A stretch of DNA of 64,000 nt from Bacillus cabrialesii. GTDB taxonomy: Bacteria; Bacillota; Bacilli; Bacillales; Bacillaceae. The notes beneath the pieces were generated by a model, which did not search any database, had not been told where the DNA came from, and worked only from the letters and a program-made list of their open reading frames with translations. The DNA lies in assembly GCF_004124315.2 (NCBI RefSeq), contig NZ_CP096889.1, positions 1,719,001-1,783,000 of the forward strand, given 5' to 3'. The position numbers and the translations under genes were made by a program. This document shows, piece after piece, positions 1 to 8,614 of this stretch (its first letter is position 1; each line of letters opens with the position of its first letter).

Positions 1-2
1 GA

Positions 3-74
3 GCCGCGTTAGAAACAGCAGGCGAAATTTGTGTTTACACGAACGATCAAATCATACTGGAAGAGCTTGAATAG
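3..74 (+). CDS. codW: ATP-dependent protease peptidase subunit CodW/HslV (ClpQ), 3' end only
   Basis: Only the last 23 codons and the TAG stop are in the window; the 5' part lies before position 1. The reading frame gives a C-terminus ending ICVYTNDQIILEELE, which resembles the end of HslV-type peptidases. The stop is 16 bases before the clpY start, the usual codW-clpY arrangement in Bacillus. CodW is the N-terminal-serine peptidase that forms a two-component protease with the ClpY unfoldase. The identification rests on the short C-terminus plus position directly before clpY, so it is an inference supported by context. Confidence 0.85.
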   Translation, partial: AALETAGEICVYTNDQIILEELE

Positions 75-90
75 AAAGGACTTGAGGCGC

Positions 91-1494
91 ATGGAAAAAA
101 AACCGTTAACTCCAAGACAGATTGTAGATCGGTTAGACCAATATATTGTCGGTCAGCAAAACGCGAAAAAAGCTGTCGCCGTGGCATTAAGAAACCGCTA
201 TAGAAGAAGTCTTCTGGATGAAAAGCTGAAGGACGAGGTCGTTCCGAAAAACATTTTAATGATGGGGCCTACCGGCGTTGGAAAAACTGAAATTGCCAGA
301 AGAATCGCCAAGCTTTCAGGAGCGCCATTTATCAAAATTGAAGCAACAAAATTTACCGAAGTCGGCTATGTAGGCAGAGATGTTGAATCAATGGTCAGAG
401 ACCTTGTGGAAACTTCTGTTCGGCTTATAAAAGAAGAGAAAATGAATGAAGTAAAGGAGCAGGCAGAAGAAAATGCAAACAAACGCATTGTTCGTCTGTT
501 AGTTCCTGGGAAGAAAAAACAATCAGGCGTTAAAAATCCGTTTGAAATGTTTTTTGGCGGGAGCCAGCCGAACAGCGAAGATGAAGCGGAGAGCCAGGAA
601 GAAGCCAACATTGAGGAAAAAAGAAAACGCATGGCGCATCAGCTCGCTTTAGGAGAGCTCGAAGACTACTATGTAACAGTAGAAGTCGAAGAGCAGCAGC
701 CTTCTATGTTTGACATGCTGCAGGGCTCGGGTATGGAGCAGATGGGTATGAATATGCAGGATGCTCTGAGCGGATTAATGCCAAAGAAAAAGAAACGGCG
801 CAAAATGACAGTCAGAGAAGCCAGAAAAGTCCTGACGAATGAAGAAGCAAGCAAACTCATCGATATGGATGAAGTCAGCCAGGAAGCTGTTCAGAGAGCG
901 GAAGAGAGCGGCATTATCTTTATCGACGAGATTGATAAAATTGCAAAAAACGGCGGCGCATCATCCTCTGCCGATGTATCAAGAGAAGGCGTTCAGCGGG
1001 ATATCCTTCCGATCGTTGAGGGTTCTACCGTTGTCACTAAATATGGTTCGGTAAAAACAGACCATGTGTTATTTATTGCAGCAGGAGCGTTTCATATGGC
1101 CAAACCATCTGATTTGATTCCTGAGCTGCAAGGGCGTTTTCCGATTCGTGTAGAACTGAGCAAACTCACGGTAGACGACTTCGTGAGGATTCTGGTTGAG
1201 CCGGATAATGCGCTGCTGAAACAATATCAGGCATTATTGCAGACAGAAGGTATATCTCTTGAATTTTCTGACGAAGCTATTCATAAGATTGCTGAAGTAG
1301 CTTATCATGTGAACCAGGACACAGATAATATTGGTGCGAGACGCCTTCATACAATACTTGAACGTCTATTAGAAGATCTGTCGTTTGAAGCTCCTGATGT
1401 AACAATGGAGAAAATAACGATTACACCGCAGTATGTCGAAGATAAGCTCGGAACGATAGCCAAAAACAAAGATTTAAGTCAATTTATATTGTGA
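91..1494 (+). CDS. clpY: ATP-dependent protease ATPase subunit ClpY (HslU)
   Basis: AAA+ unfoldase that feeds substrates to the CodW peptidase in the cytoplasm. The 467-residue product has Walker A GPTGVGKT near residue 59, a charged insertion (I) domain about 110-245, Walker B IIFIDE near 275, an arginine-finger/sensor region GARRLHT near 415, and the C-terminal LSQFIL tail that in this family docks into the peptidase. The ATG at 91 is chosen because AGGACTTGAGG lies just upstream and the length equals the family norm; a longer in-frame start at 31 would run back through the end of codW. It is the second gene of codW-clpY-codY. Confidence 0.97.
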   Translation: MEKKPLTPRQIVDRLDQYIVGQQNAKKAVAVALRNRYRRSLLDEKLKDEVVPKNILMMGPTGVGKTEIARRIAKLSGAPFIKIEATKFTEVGYVGRDVESMVRDLVETSVRLIKEEKMNEVKEQAEENANKRIVRLLVPGKKKQSGVKNPFEMFFGGSQPNSEDEAESQEEANIEEKRKRMAHQLALGELEDYYVTVEVEEQQPSMFDMLQGSGMEQMGMNMQDALSGLMPKKKKRRKMTVREARKVLTNEEASKLIDMDEVSQEAVQRAEESGIIFIDEIDKIAKNGGASSSADVSREGVQRDILPIVEGSTVVTKYGSVKTDHVLFIAAGAFHMAKPSDLIPELQGRFPIRVELSKLTVDDFVRILVEPDNALLKQYQALLQTEGISLEFSDEAIHKIAEVAYHVNQDTDNIGARRLHTILERLLEDLSFEAPDVTMEKITITPQYVEDKLGTIAKNKDLSQFIL

Positions 1495-1533
1495 AAAATT
1501 TAATAAGAGGAATGTTTAGGAGGATTATTTAAC

Positions 1534-2313
1534 ATGGCTTTATTACAAAAAACAAGAATTATTAACTCCATGCTGCAAGCTGCGGCAGGGAAACCGGTAA
1601 ACTTCAAGGAAATGGCGGAGACGTTGCGGGATGTAATTGATTCCAATATTTTCGTTGTAAGCCGCAGAGGCAAACTCCTTGGATATTCTATTAATCAGCA
1701 AATTGAAAATGATCGTATGAAAAAAATGCTTGAGGATCGTCAATTCCCTGAAGAATATACGAAAAATCTGTTTAATGTCCCTGAAACCTCTTCTAACTTG
1801 GATATTAATAGTGAATATACTGCTTTTCCTGTTGAGAACAGAGACCTGTTCCAAGCTGGTTTAACAACAATTGTACCGATCATCGGAGGCGGAGAAAGAT
1901 TAGGAACACTCATTCTTTCACGTTTACAGGATCAATTTAATGACGATGACTTAATCCTTGCTGAATACGGCGCTACAGTTGTCGGAATGGAAATTCTGAG
2001 AGAAAAGGCAGAAGAAATTGAAGAGGAAGCAAGAAGCAAAGCTGTCGTTCAAATGGCTATCAGTTCGCTTTCTTACAGTGAGCTTGAAGCAATTGAGCAC
2101 ATTTTTGAAGAGCTTGACGGAAACGAAGGCCTACTTGTAGCAAGTAAAATCGCTGACCGCGTCGGCATTACCCGTTCTGTTATTGTTAACGCACTCAGAA
2201 AGCTTGAAAGCGCGGGTGTCATTGAGTCAAGATCATTAGGAATGAAAGGTACTTATATCAAAGTCCTAAACAACAAATTCCTAATTGAACTAGAAAATCT
2301 AAAATCTCATTAA
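1534..2313 (+). CDS. codY: GTP-sensing global transcriptional repressor CodY
   Basis: Global regulator that represses nutrient-limitation genes when bound to GTP and branched-chain amino acids. The 259-residue protein has an N-terminal GAF ligand domain (about 1-155), a linker helix rich in Glu/Lys (155-170) and a C-terminal winged helix-turn-helix at about 203-240 ([20 protein letters not shown]). An AGGAGG sits 10 bases before the ATG. It is the last gene of the codW-clpY-codY operon, 39 bases after clpY, and a terminator follows. CodY is known to repress the fla/che promoter and the next operon begins only 380 bases downstream. Confidence 0.98.
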
Positions 2314-2318
2314 TCACA

Positions 2319-2351
2319 AAAAGAACTCCTTCATAAAGGGGTTCTTTTTTT
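2319..2351 (+). terminator. Rho-independent terminator after codY
   Basis: AAAGAACTCC and GGGGTTCTTT form a 10-bp stem (one G-T wobble) with an 8-base loop, followed by a run of T. It separates the codY operon from fla/che. Confidence 0.9.
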
Positions 2352-2533
2352 ATTTCAAATAAAGGAAATCACTAAGCTTTATTTCCTGGGTTGAAAGTCT
2401 TTCTTTGTAATAATTTTAATAAAACTTATGTTTTCCTTCAAAAAGACTCAAAAATGACGAAAATAATAAAGAAAAAACAGAAATTCTGCTATTTTCAGGC
2501 TTATATCAAAGCCGAAAACGTAGTTCAAATAAT

Positions 2534-2551
2534 CTAGGACTATGTACCTAG
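2534..2551. promoter_or_regulatory. Dyad-symmetric candidate regulator site upstream of fla/che
   Basis: CTAGGAC-TAT-GTACCTAG is an inverted repeat (CTAGG/CCTAG with AC/GT inside) about 100 bp before the predicted fla/che start point. It is not part of a terminator. In the B. subtilis group this promoter is known to be controlled by CodY, DegU and SwrA; which factor, if any, binds this dyad is inference. Confidence 0.35.
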
Positions 2552-2615
2552 TTGTAAAATAGATAATTGTGAGGACATTTTTTTACACGAACTTCATAGA
2601 CTTTATGCCTGTTAT

Positions 2616-2644
2616 TTCTTACAATAAGCATATAGTTTTACAAT
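2616..2644 (+). promoter_or_regulatory. Candidate sigma-A promoter of the fla/che operon
   Basis: TTCTTA, 17 bases, then TACAAT; the overlapping CTTACA with a 15-base spacer is an alternative -35. A start point near 2651 would give a 45-base leader to flgB. The -35 is poor, in keeping with a promoter that needs an activator. A literature-known sigma-A promoter exists in this interval, but I could not verify that these exact hexamers are the ones. Confidence 0.45.
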
Positions 2645-2695
2645 TCTCGACAAGGATAATGAGGGTGAAAAAAACTGAAATGGAGGTAAGTGGAT

Positions 2696-3085
2696 TTGAG
2701 CTTATTTTCTGGAACGATACAAAATCTTGAAAATGCCTTGAACAGAGCGGATATTAAGCAAAAAGTCATAACTAATAATATCGCCAATATAGATACACCG
2801 AACTATAAGGCAAAAAAAGTCTCTTTCCAAAATTTATTAGATCAAGAATCCTCGCGTCTTGATGCGATAAAAACAGACTATCGTCATGTTGATTTTTCTG
2901 ATACTGATTCGAATTATTCAATTGTAACGAGCGGAGATACATCGTATCAGCAAAACGGAAACAATGTTGATGTCGACAAAGAGATGACAGAGTTGGCACA
3001 AAATCAAATCAACTATCAAGCTTTAGTTGAAAGAATGAACGGTAAATTTAATTCGCTGAAGACCGTATTAACAGGAGGAAAATGA
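2696..3085 (+). CDS. flgB: Flagellar basal-body rod protein FlgB
   Basis: Proximal rod component, exported by the flagellar type III apparatus. The 129-residue product has the N-terminal rod motif NNIANIDTPNYKAKK (about residues 26-40) and the C-terminal heptad region NQINYQALVERMNGKF that packs rod subunits. TTG at 2696 is taken as start because GGAGG at 2682-2686 is then 9 bases away; a GTG at 2690 would be only 3 bases from it. First gene of the fla/che operon; its TGA overlaps the start region of flgC. Confidence 0.97.
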   Translation: MSLFSGTIQNLENALNRADIKQKVITNNIANIDTPNYKAKKVSFQNLLDQESSRLDAIKTDYRHVDFSDTDSNYSIVTSGDTSYQQNGNNVDVDKEMTELAQNQINYQALVERMNGKFNSLKTVLTGGK

Positions 3086-3537
3086 TGACAGCTTTTCATA
3101 GCTTAAATGTTTCAGCATCAGCTTTAACAGCTCAGCGTGTCAGAATGGACGTTGTATCGTCTAACTTGGCTAATATGGATACGACAAGAGCTAAGCAGGT
3201 GAATGGAGAGTGGGTGCCTTACAGAAGAAAAATGGTCTCCCTACAGTCAAAAGGTGAATCGTTCTCTTCCATTCTTAACTCACAAATGAGCGGAAGCGGC
3301 AATGCTGGAAACGGTGTAAAGGTTTCAAAAGTCACAGAAGATGATTCGGAATTTAATCTTGTCTATGATCCGACAAACCCTGATGCAAATGCTGAAGGTT
3401 ATGTACAAAAGCCTAATGTTGATCCGTTGAAAGAAATGGTTGACCTTGTCAGCAGCACAAGATCATACGAGGCGAATGTCACGGCGATGAATGCCACAAA
3501 GGGAATGCTGATGAAGGCGTTAGAAATCGGAAAGTAA
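3085..3537 (+). CDS. flgC: Flagellar basal-body rod protein FlgC
   Basis: Rod protein that works with FlgB. The 150-residue product shows the N-terminal rod motif SSNLANMDTTRA (about residues 27-38) and a C-terminal heptad region (VDLVSSTRSYEANVTAMNATK). Two ATG codons are adjacent at 3082 and 3085; the second is chosen since AGGAGG is then 6 bases upstream, but the first overlaps the flgB stop as ATGA, so the two genes are translationally coupled either way. Confidence 0.97.
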   Translation: MTAFHSLNVSASALTAQRVRMDVVSSNLANMDTTRAKQVNGEWVPYRRKMVSLQSKGESFSSILNSQMSGSGNAGNGVKVSKVTEDDSEFNLVYDPTNPDANAEGYVQKPNVDPLKEMVDLVSSTRSYEANVTAMNATKGMLMKALEIGK

Positions 3538-3548
3538 GGTGAATGAAT

Positions 3549-3869
3549 GTGATTAATGCAATTTCTCCTTTTCAGGTTCAAAATACTCAAAACACTCAAA
3601 ATGCAACAAATCAAGTAAACAATAGCCAAAAAACAGATTCTTCAAATCAAACAAGCTTTTCGGAGCTTTTAAAAAACTCTATTAGTTCGTTAAATGAGTC
3701 CCAAGTAGCTTCTGACAACATGACTAATGCCTTAGCAGCAGGAAAAGATGTAAATCTTGATGAGGTCATGATCGCCGCTCAAAAAGCAAGCATCTCTCTA
3801 ACTGCAGCAACAGAGTTCCGCAATAAAGCTGTGGAAGCTTATCAGGAGATTATGAGAATGCAAATGTAG
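3549..3869 (+). CDS. fliE: Flagellar hook-basal body protein FliE
   Basis: Adaptor between MS ring and proximal rod. The 106-residue product has a variable, Asn/Gln-rich N-terminus and a conserved C-terminal half (DVMIAAQKASISLTAATEFRNK-type helix followed by the terminal helix to MRMQM). GTG at 3549 is preferred because AAGGTG ends 7 bases before it; an ATG at 3543 would be 1 base away. The N-terminus carries QNTQNTQN, a three-residue tandem repeat. Third gene of the operon. Confidence 0.96.
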   Translation: MINAISPFQVQNTQNTQNATNQVNNSQKTDSSNQTSFSELLKNSISSLNESQVASDNMTNALAAGKDVNLDEVMIAAQKASISLTAATEFRNKAVEAYQEIMRMQM

Positions 3870-3914
3870 GGGGTCCGACGATTAAGAGAAAGAGTGGAAT
3901 GACCGGGGGTTAAC

Positions 3915-5525
3915 ATGAATCGTACTCTAATGCAAATGAAAAACAAAACGAGTGAGTTTTGGAAAAATAGATCTAAATTACAAAAGATTTTAATGATTAG
4001 TGCTTTAGCGGCAATTATTATAATTGGAATTATTATTAGTGTTTTTGCTTCCAGTACAAAGATGGCGCCGCTGTACAAAGATTTGTCTGCCGAAGAAGCA
4101 GGGCAAATCAAAGAACAACTAGATGCAAAAAAAGTGCCGAACGAACTTTCGAATGGCGGTACAGTGATTAGCGTTCCGGAGGATCAGGTTGATTCATTGA
4201 AAGTGCAGATGGCTGCAGAAGGACTTCCTAAAACCGGATCAATTGATTATTCGTTTTTTGGACAGAATGCCGGCTTTGGTTTGACAGACAATGAGTTTGA
4301 TATGGTGAAAGTGAAAGCAACACAGACAGAACTGTCAAATTTGATCAATGAAATGGACGGTATCAAAAATTCAAAAGTAATGATTAACCTCCCGAAAGAC
4401 GCTGTGTTTGTCGGTGAGGAGCAATCAGCAGCATCGGCCTCAATCGTTCTGCAGATTCAACCGGGTTATACACTTGATCAAAGCCAGATCAACGGATTGT
4501 ATCATCTGGTATCGAAAAGTGTGCCGAACCTAAAAGAAGATAACATCGTCATCATGGACCAAAATTCTACATACTACGACAAATCAGACAGTGATGCAGG
4601 GTCCTACGCGGATAGTTATTCTTCTCAGCAAGGAATTAAGTCTCAAGTTGAAAAAGACATTCAAAAACATGTTCAGTCATTGCTTGGAACGATGATGGGA
4701 CAAGATAAAGTCGTTGTCTCCGTTACAGCAGACATTGATTTCACAAAAGAAAACCGCACAGAAGACATTGTCGAACCTGTTGATAAAGAAAACATGGAAG
4801 GCATTGCAGTCAGCGCGGAAAAGGTATCGGAAACTTACCAGGGTGACGGTGCAGCCAATGGCGGAACTGCCGGAACCGGCGACGAAGATGTAACAAACTA
4901 TAAAGCTGAAGGCGAAAATACCGAAAGCGGAAATTATGAAAAGAGCAGCAATAAAATCAATTACGAGGTTAACCGAATTCATAAAGAAATCGCTGAAAGC
5001 CCTTATAAGGTCAGAGATTTAGGAATTCAAGTCATGGTAGAGCCGCCTGATGCCAAAAACACAGCGTCGCTATCAACTGAAAGACAGGACGATATTCAAA
5101 AAATCCTTTCAACTGTTGTCAGAACATCACTGGATAAAGATGCTGCACAAAACCAGAACCTTTCTGATGAAGATATTAATAATAAAATTGTGGTCTCCGT
5201 TCAGCCGTTTGACGGAAAAGTCAACTTGGATACGAGTACGGAAAAATCCTCAAGTATCCCGCTGTGGGCATATATCGCAGGCGGTGTTTTAATCGCAGCG
5301 ATCATTGTTCTGATCATTATGCTTGTCAGAAAGAAACGGGCGCAAGAGGATGAATTTGAGGAATATGAGTATGAGGTTCCTCAAGAACCAATCAATTTGC
5401 CTGATATTAACGAAGATGAAAATGAAACAGCGGAAACAGTCAGACGAAAACAGCTTGAAAAGATGGCGAAAGACAAGCCGGAAGATTTTGCTAAACTGCT
5501 GAGAAGCTGGCTGGCCGAGGATTAG
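3915..5525 (+). CDS. fliF: Flagellar MS-ring protein FliF
   Basis: Inner-membrane ring that nucleates the flagellum and holds the export gate. The 536-residue product has a membrane segment at about residues 26-46, two ring-building motif domains in the periplasm-equivalent region (about 50-225), a low-complexity Gly/Asn stretch near 300-335, a second membrane segment near 450-472, and an acidic cytoplasmic tail (DKPEDFAKLLRSWL) that binds FliG. A GGGGG ribosome site precedes the ATG. The 45 bases after fliE hold no gene. Confidence 0.98.
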   Translation: MNRTLMQMKNKTSEFWKNRSKLQKILMISALAAIIIIGIIISVFASSTKMAPLYKDLSAEEAGQIKEQLDAKKVPNELSNGGTVISVPEDQVDSLKVQMAAEGLPKTGSIDYSFFGQNAGFGLTDNEFDMVKVKATQTELSNLINEMDGIKNSKVMINLPKDAVFVGEEQSAASASIVLQIQPGYTLDQSQINGLYHLVSKSVPNLKEDNIVIMDQNSTYYDKSDSDAGSYADSYSSQQGIKSQVEKDIQKHVQSLLGTMMGQDKVVVSVTADIDFTKENRTEDIVEPVDKENMEGIAVSAEKVSETYQGDGAANGGTAGTGDEDVTNYKAEGENTESGNYEKSSNKINYEVNRIHKEIAESPYKVRDLGIQVMVEPPDAKNTASLSTERQDDIQKILSTVVRTSLDKDAAQNQNLSDEDINNKIVVSVQPFDGKVNLDTSTEKSSSIPLWAYIAGGVLIAAIIVLIIMLVRKKRAQEDEFEEYEYEVPQEPINLPDINEDENETAETVRRKQLEKMAKDKPEDFAKLLRSWLAED

Positions 5526-5537
5526 GAGGAATTAGAA

Positions 5538-6554
5538 ATGGCGAGACGTGATCAAGATAAGCTTACAGGAAAACAAAAAGCAGCCATTCTCATGATTTCC
5601 TTGGGGTTAGATGTGTCAGCTTCTGTATATAAGCACTTAACCGATGAAGAAATTGAAAGGCTTACCCTGGAAATATCAGGTGTCCGAAGTGTCGATCATC
5701 AAAAAAAGGATGAAATTATAGAAGAATTCCATAATATAGCCATTGCGCAAGATTATATTTCTCAAGGCGGTCTGAGCTATGCGAGACAAGTCCTTGAGAA
5801 GGCGCTTGGAGAAGATAAGGCGGAAAACATTCTAAACAGGCTGACTTCTTCTTTACAGGTTAAACCATTTGATTTTGCCAGAAAAGCGGAGCCTGAACAA
5901 ATTTTAAATTTTATCCAGCAAGAGCATCCGCAGACGATGGCTTTAATCTTGTCTTATTTAGATCCTGTACAAGCCGGGCAAATTTTATCTGAGCTGAATC
6001 CTGAAGTGCAGGCCGAGGTCGCAAGAAGAATCGCGGTCATGGACAGAACGTCACCTGAAATTATTAATGAAGTAGAACGGATTTTGGAACAAAAATTATC
6101 TTCTGCATTTACTCAGGATTATACACAAACAGGTGGAATTGAAGCTGTTGTTGAAGTGCTAAACGGAGTAGACAGAGGAACAGAGAAGACGATCTTGGAT
6201 TCATTGGAAATTCAGGATCCCGATCTTGCTGAAGAAATTAAAAAGCGGATGTTTGTCTTCGAAGATATTGTTACACTTGATAACCGCGCGATTCAGAGAG
6301 TCATTCGCGATGTTGAGAACGACGATCTGCTCCTTTCATTAAAGGTTGCAAGCGAGGAAGTCAAAGAAATTGTATTCAACAATATGTCACAGCGTATGGT
6401 TGAAACCTTCAAAGAAGAAATGGAATTTATGGGTCCTGTACGCTTGAAAGATGTAGAAGAAGCTCAATCCAGAATTGTAAGCATCGTCAGAAAGCTTGAA
6501 GAAGCCGGTGAAATTGTGATAGCAAGAGGCGGAGGGGACGATATTATTGTCTAA
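5538..6554 (+). CDS. fliG: Flagellar motor switch protein FliG
   Basis: Switch-complex protein that contacts the MS ring, FliM and the stator MotA. The 338-residue length is typical. N-terminal domain (about 1-105) binds FliF; the middle domain contains the EHPQTMALILSYL motif that contacts FliM; the C-terminal torque domain (about 200-338) ends in the charged helix region used against MotA. AGGAGG 9 bases before the ATG. It overlaps fliH by 8 bases. SwrB, encoded at the end of the operon, is known to promote FliG-dependent assembly in B. subtilis. Confidence 0.98.
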   Translation: MARRDQDKLTGKQKAAILMISLGLDVSASVYKHLTDEEIERLTLEISGVRSVDHQKKDEIIEEFHNIAIAQDYISQGGLSYARQVLEKALGEDKAENILNRLTSSLQVKPFDFARKAEPEQILNFIQQEHPQTMALILSYLDPVQAGQILSELNPEVQAEVARRIAVMDRTSPEIINEVERILEQKLSSAFTQDYTQTGGIEAVVEVLNGVDRGTEKTILDSLEIQDPDLAEEIKKRMFVFEDIVTLDNRAIQRVIRDVENDDLLLSLKVASEEVKEIVFNNMSQRMVETFKEEMEFMGPVRLKDVEEAQSRIVSIVRKLEEAGEIVIARGGGDDIIV

Positions 6555-7299
6555 TATCATTAAACAAGAAACATCTTTTTCTCCACAAAAGGAAAGAAGA
6601 AAACTCTCTATACAAGAGGTGCGTATCGATCATTCTCACCTCTTGCAGGCTGAAGAGAATCCGGAAGCGCTTATGGCCCGGGTGAAAGCGGAAGCTGACC
6701 GTATTTCTGATCAGGCGAACAGCCATATAGAAAATATTCGCCGTCAAATTGAGCAGGAAAAAAATGATTGGGCGGCTGAAAAACAGAAGCTTATTGAGGC
6801 AGCAAAAGCTGAGGGCTTTGAACAAGGTATGGCATTAGGCAAAGCGGAGGCGCTTCAACAGTATGCAGAGCTTATCAATCGGGCGAACAGCATAACTGAA
6901 ATGTCCAGAAAAGCTGTTGAGGATAAGCTTGAAGACGCTAATGAAGAGATCGTTGAGCTTGCCGTCGCACTAGCTAAAAAAGTATGGCAGCAAAAATCTG
7001 ATGATAAAGAGGCTTTTCTCCTGCTTGTACAACAGGTTGTAAACGAAGTTAAGGAATATGACGATATATCTATATATGTGGATCCTTATTACTATGAGAC
7101 AATCTTTCAGCAAAAAGATGAAATTCAGCAGCTTCTTTATAAAGAATGTCGGCTTGGCATATATGCTGATGAAAAAGCCCCAAAAGGATCATGCTATATT
7201 GAAACTCCTTTTGGCAGGGTAGATGCGAGTGTTGACACACAATTGATGCAGTTGAAAGATAAACTTCTGACAGCGCTGGAAGCTGGTGCAGCTGAATGA
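6547..7299 (+). CDS. fliH: Flagellar export ATPase regulator FliH
   Basis: Peripheral stator of the export ATPase FliI, homologous to the peripheral stalk of F-type ATPases. The 250-residue protein is mostly Glu/Gln/Lys-rich coiled coil (about 35-110), with a GFEQG-type segment and a C-terminal globular domain that binds FliI. The start is TTG inside the end of fliG, with GGAGGGG 11 bases upstream. Its stop overlaps the fliI start as ATGA. Sequence conservation in this family is low, so the call leans on position between fliG and fliI. Confidence 0.95.
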   Translation: MSNIIKQETSFSPQKERRKLSIQEVRIDHSHLLQAEENPEALMARVKAEADRISDQANSHIENIRRQIEQEKNDWAAEKQKLIEAAKAEGFEQGMALGKAEALQQYAELINRANSITEMSRKAVEDKLEDANEEIVELAVALAKKVWQQKSDDKEAFLLLVQQVVNEVKEYDDISIYVDPYYYETIFQQKDEIQQLLYKECRLGIYADEKAPKGSCYIETPFGRVDASVDTQLMQLKDKLLTALEAGAAE

Positions 7300-8612
7300 A
7301 GACACAGAGTCTGATAGATTGTATAGAAATGACCGACTCGTATAAACGGTACGGAAAAGTCAAACGGGTGATCGGCCTGATGATTGAATCAAAAGGTCCT
7401 GCAAGCTCAATTGGCGATGTGTGCCTGATTTATGCAAAAGGGCAGTCTGGGAAAGTCATTAAAGCTGAAGTTGTCGGCTTCCAGGAAGAAAATATTTTGC
7501 TTATGCCTTATTTAGAGGCTGCAAGCATTGCGCCCGGCAGTATTGTAGAAGCTACTGGTGAATCTCTTCGGGTTAAAGTCGGAGCCGGATTGATCGGACA
7601 GGTCATCGATGCTTTTGGCAAGCCGCTTGACGGAAAACTTCTGCCAAAAGGGCTTTCGCCTGTATCAACGGAGCAATCACCGCCCAACCCGATGAAACGG
7701 CCGCCTATTCGTGAAAAAATGGGTGTCGGCGTCAGATCAATTGACAGCTTACTGACAGTCGGCAAAGGCCAGCGGATTGGCATTTTTGCAGGAAGCGGTG
7801 TCGGAAAAAGCACATTAATGGGGATGATCGCCAAGCAGACAGAGGCTGACTTAAACGTTATTGCACTTGTCGGTGAACGCGGGCGAGAGGTTCGGGAGTT
7901 TATTGAAAAAGATCTTGGGGAAGAGGGGCTGAAACGATCGATTGTAGTCGTTGCCACCTCAGATCAGCCCGCTTTAATGAGATTGAAAGCGGCCTACACA
8001 GCGACGGCGATTGCCGAGTATTTCCGCGATAAAGGCCAAAATGTCATGTTTATGATGGATTCTGTTACAAGGGTGGCAATGGCGCAGCGTGAAATTGGAT
8101 TGGCTGCCGGAGAGCCTCCGACAACAAAAGGCTATACACCTTCTGTGTTCGCTATTTTACCTCGTTTATTAGAGCGAACCGGTGCAAATGAGCACGGTAC
8201 CATTACGGCGTTTTATACAGTATTGGTAGACGGGGATGACATGAATGAGCCGATTGCTGACACTGTTCGCGGGATTTTAGACGGACATATTGTGTTGGAC
8301 AGAGCGCTAGCCAATAAAGGCCAGTTTCCTGCAGTTAATGTGCTAAAAAGCATCAGCAGGGTGATGTCAAACATATCGACAAGACAACATCTGGATGCGG
8401 CGAATAAATTCCGTGAACTTTTATCGACATATCAAAATTCGGAAGATCTCATTAATATCGGAGCTTACAAAAGAGGATCCTCAAGAGAAATTGATGAAGC
8501 AATACAATTTTATCCGCAGCTTATTCAATTTTTAAAACAAGGAACAGATGAATCAGCAGTATTGGAAGAAAGCATTGCTGGATTAACTAGTTTGACAGGA
8601 AATGAGGAATAA
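7296..8612 (+). CDS. fliI: Flagellum-specific export ATPase FliI
   Basis: Hexameric ATPase that energises unfolding and delivery of rod, hook and filament subunits. The 438-residue product has an N-terminal beta-barrel (about 1-90), Walker A GSGVGKST near residue 168, Walker B region VMFMMDSVTR near 250, and the C-terminal helical domain. It is closely related to F1-beta but the VGERGREVREF motif and the operon context mark it as the flagellar form. Start overlaps the fliH stop (ATGA). Confidence 0.98.
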   Translation: MKTQSLIDCIEMTDSYKRYGKVKRVIGLMIESKGPASSIGDVCLIYAKGQSGKVIKAEVVGFQEENILLMPYLEAASIAPGSIVEATGESLRVKVGAGLIGQVIDAFGKPLDGKLLPKGLSPVSTEQSPPNPMKRPPIREKMGVGVRSIDSLLTVGKGQRIGIFAGSGVGKSTLMGMIAKQTEADLNVIALVGERGREVREFIEKDLGEEGLKRSIVVVATSDQPALMRLKAAYTATAIAEYFRDKGQNVMFMMDSVTRVAMAQREIGLAAGEPPTTKGYTPSVFAILPRLLERTGANEHGTITAFYTVLVDGDDMNEPIADTVRGILDGHIVLDRALANKGQFPAVNVLKSISRVMSNISTRQHLDAANKFRELLSTYQNSEDLINIGAYKRGSSREIDEAIQFYPQLIQFLKQGTDESAVLEESIAGLTSLTGNEE

Positions 8613-8614
8613 AC

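Noticed and set aside
366..632. Minus-strand open frames such as this one under clpY, and many others under genes throughout the window
   Set aside because: They lie opposite well-recognised genes, have no SD, and their composition is the reverse of the real coding frame.
2511..2518. GCCGAAAA as a sigma-D -10 box
   Set aside because: No TAAA-like -35 at 14-16 bases upstream (TTTT there).
3870..3914. GGTC/GACC repeat between fliE and fliF as a regulatory hairpin
   Set aside because: Only 4 bp can pair across a long loop; the G-rich run is better explained as the fliF ribosome site.
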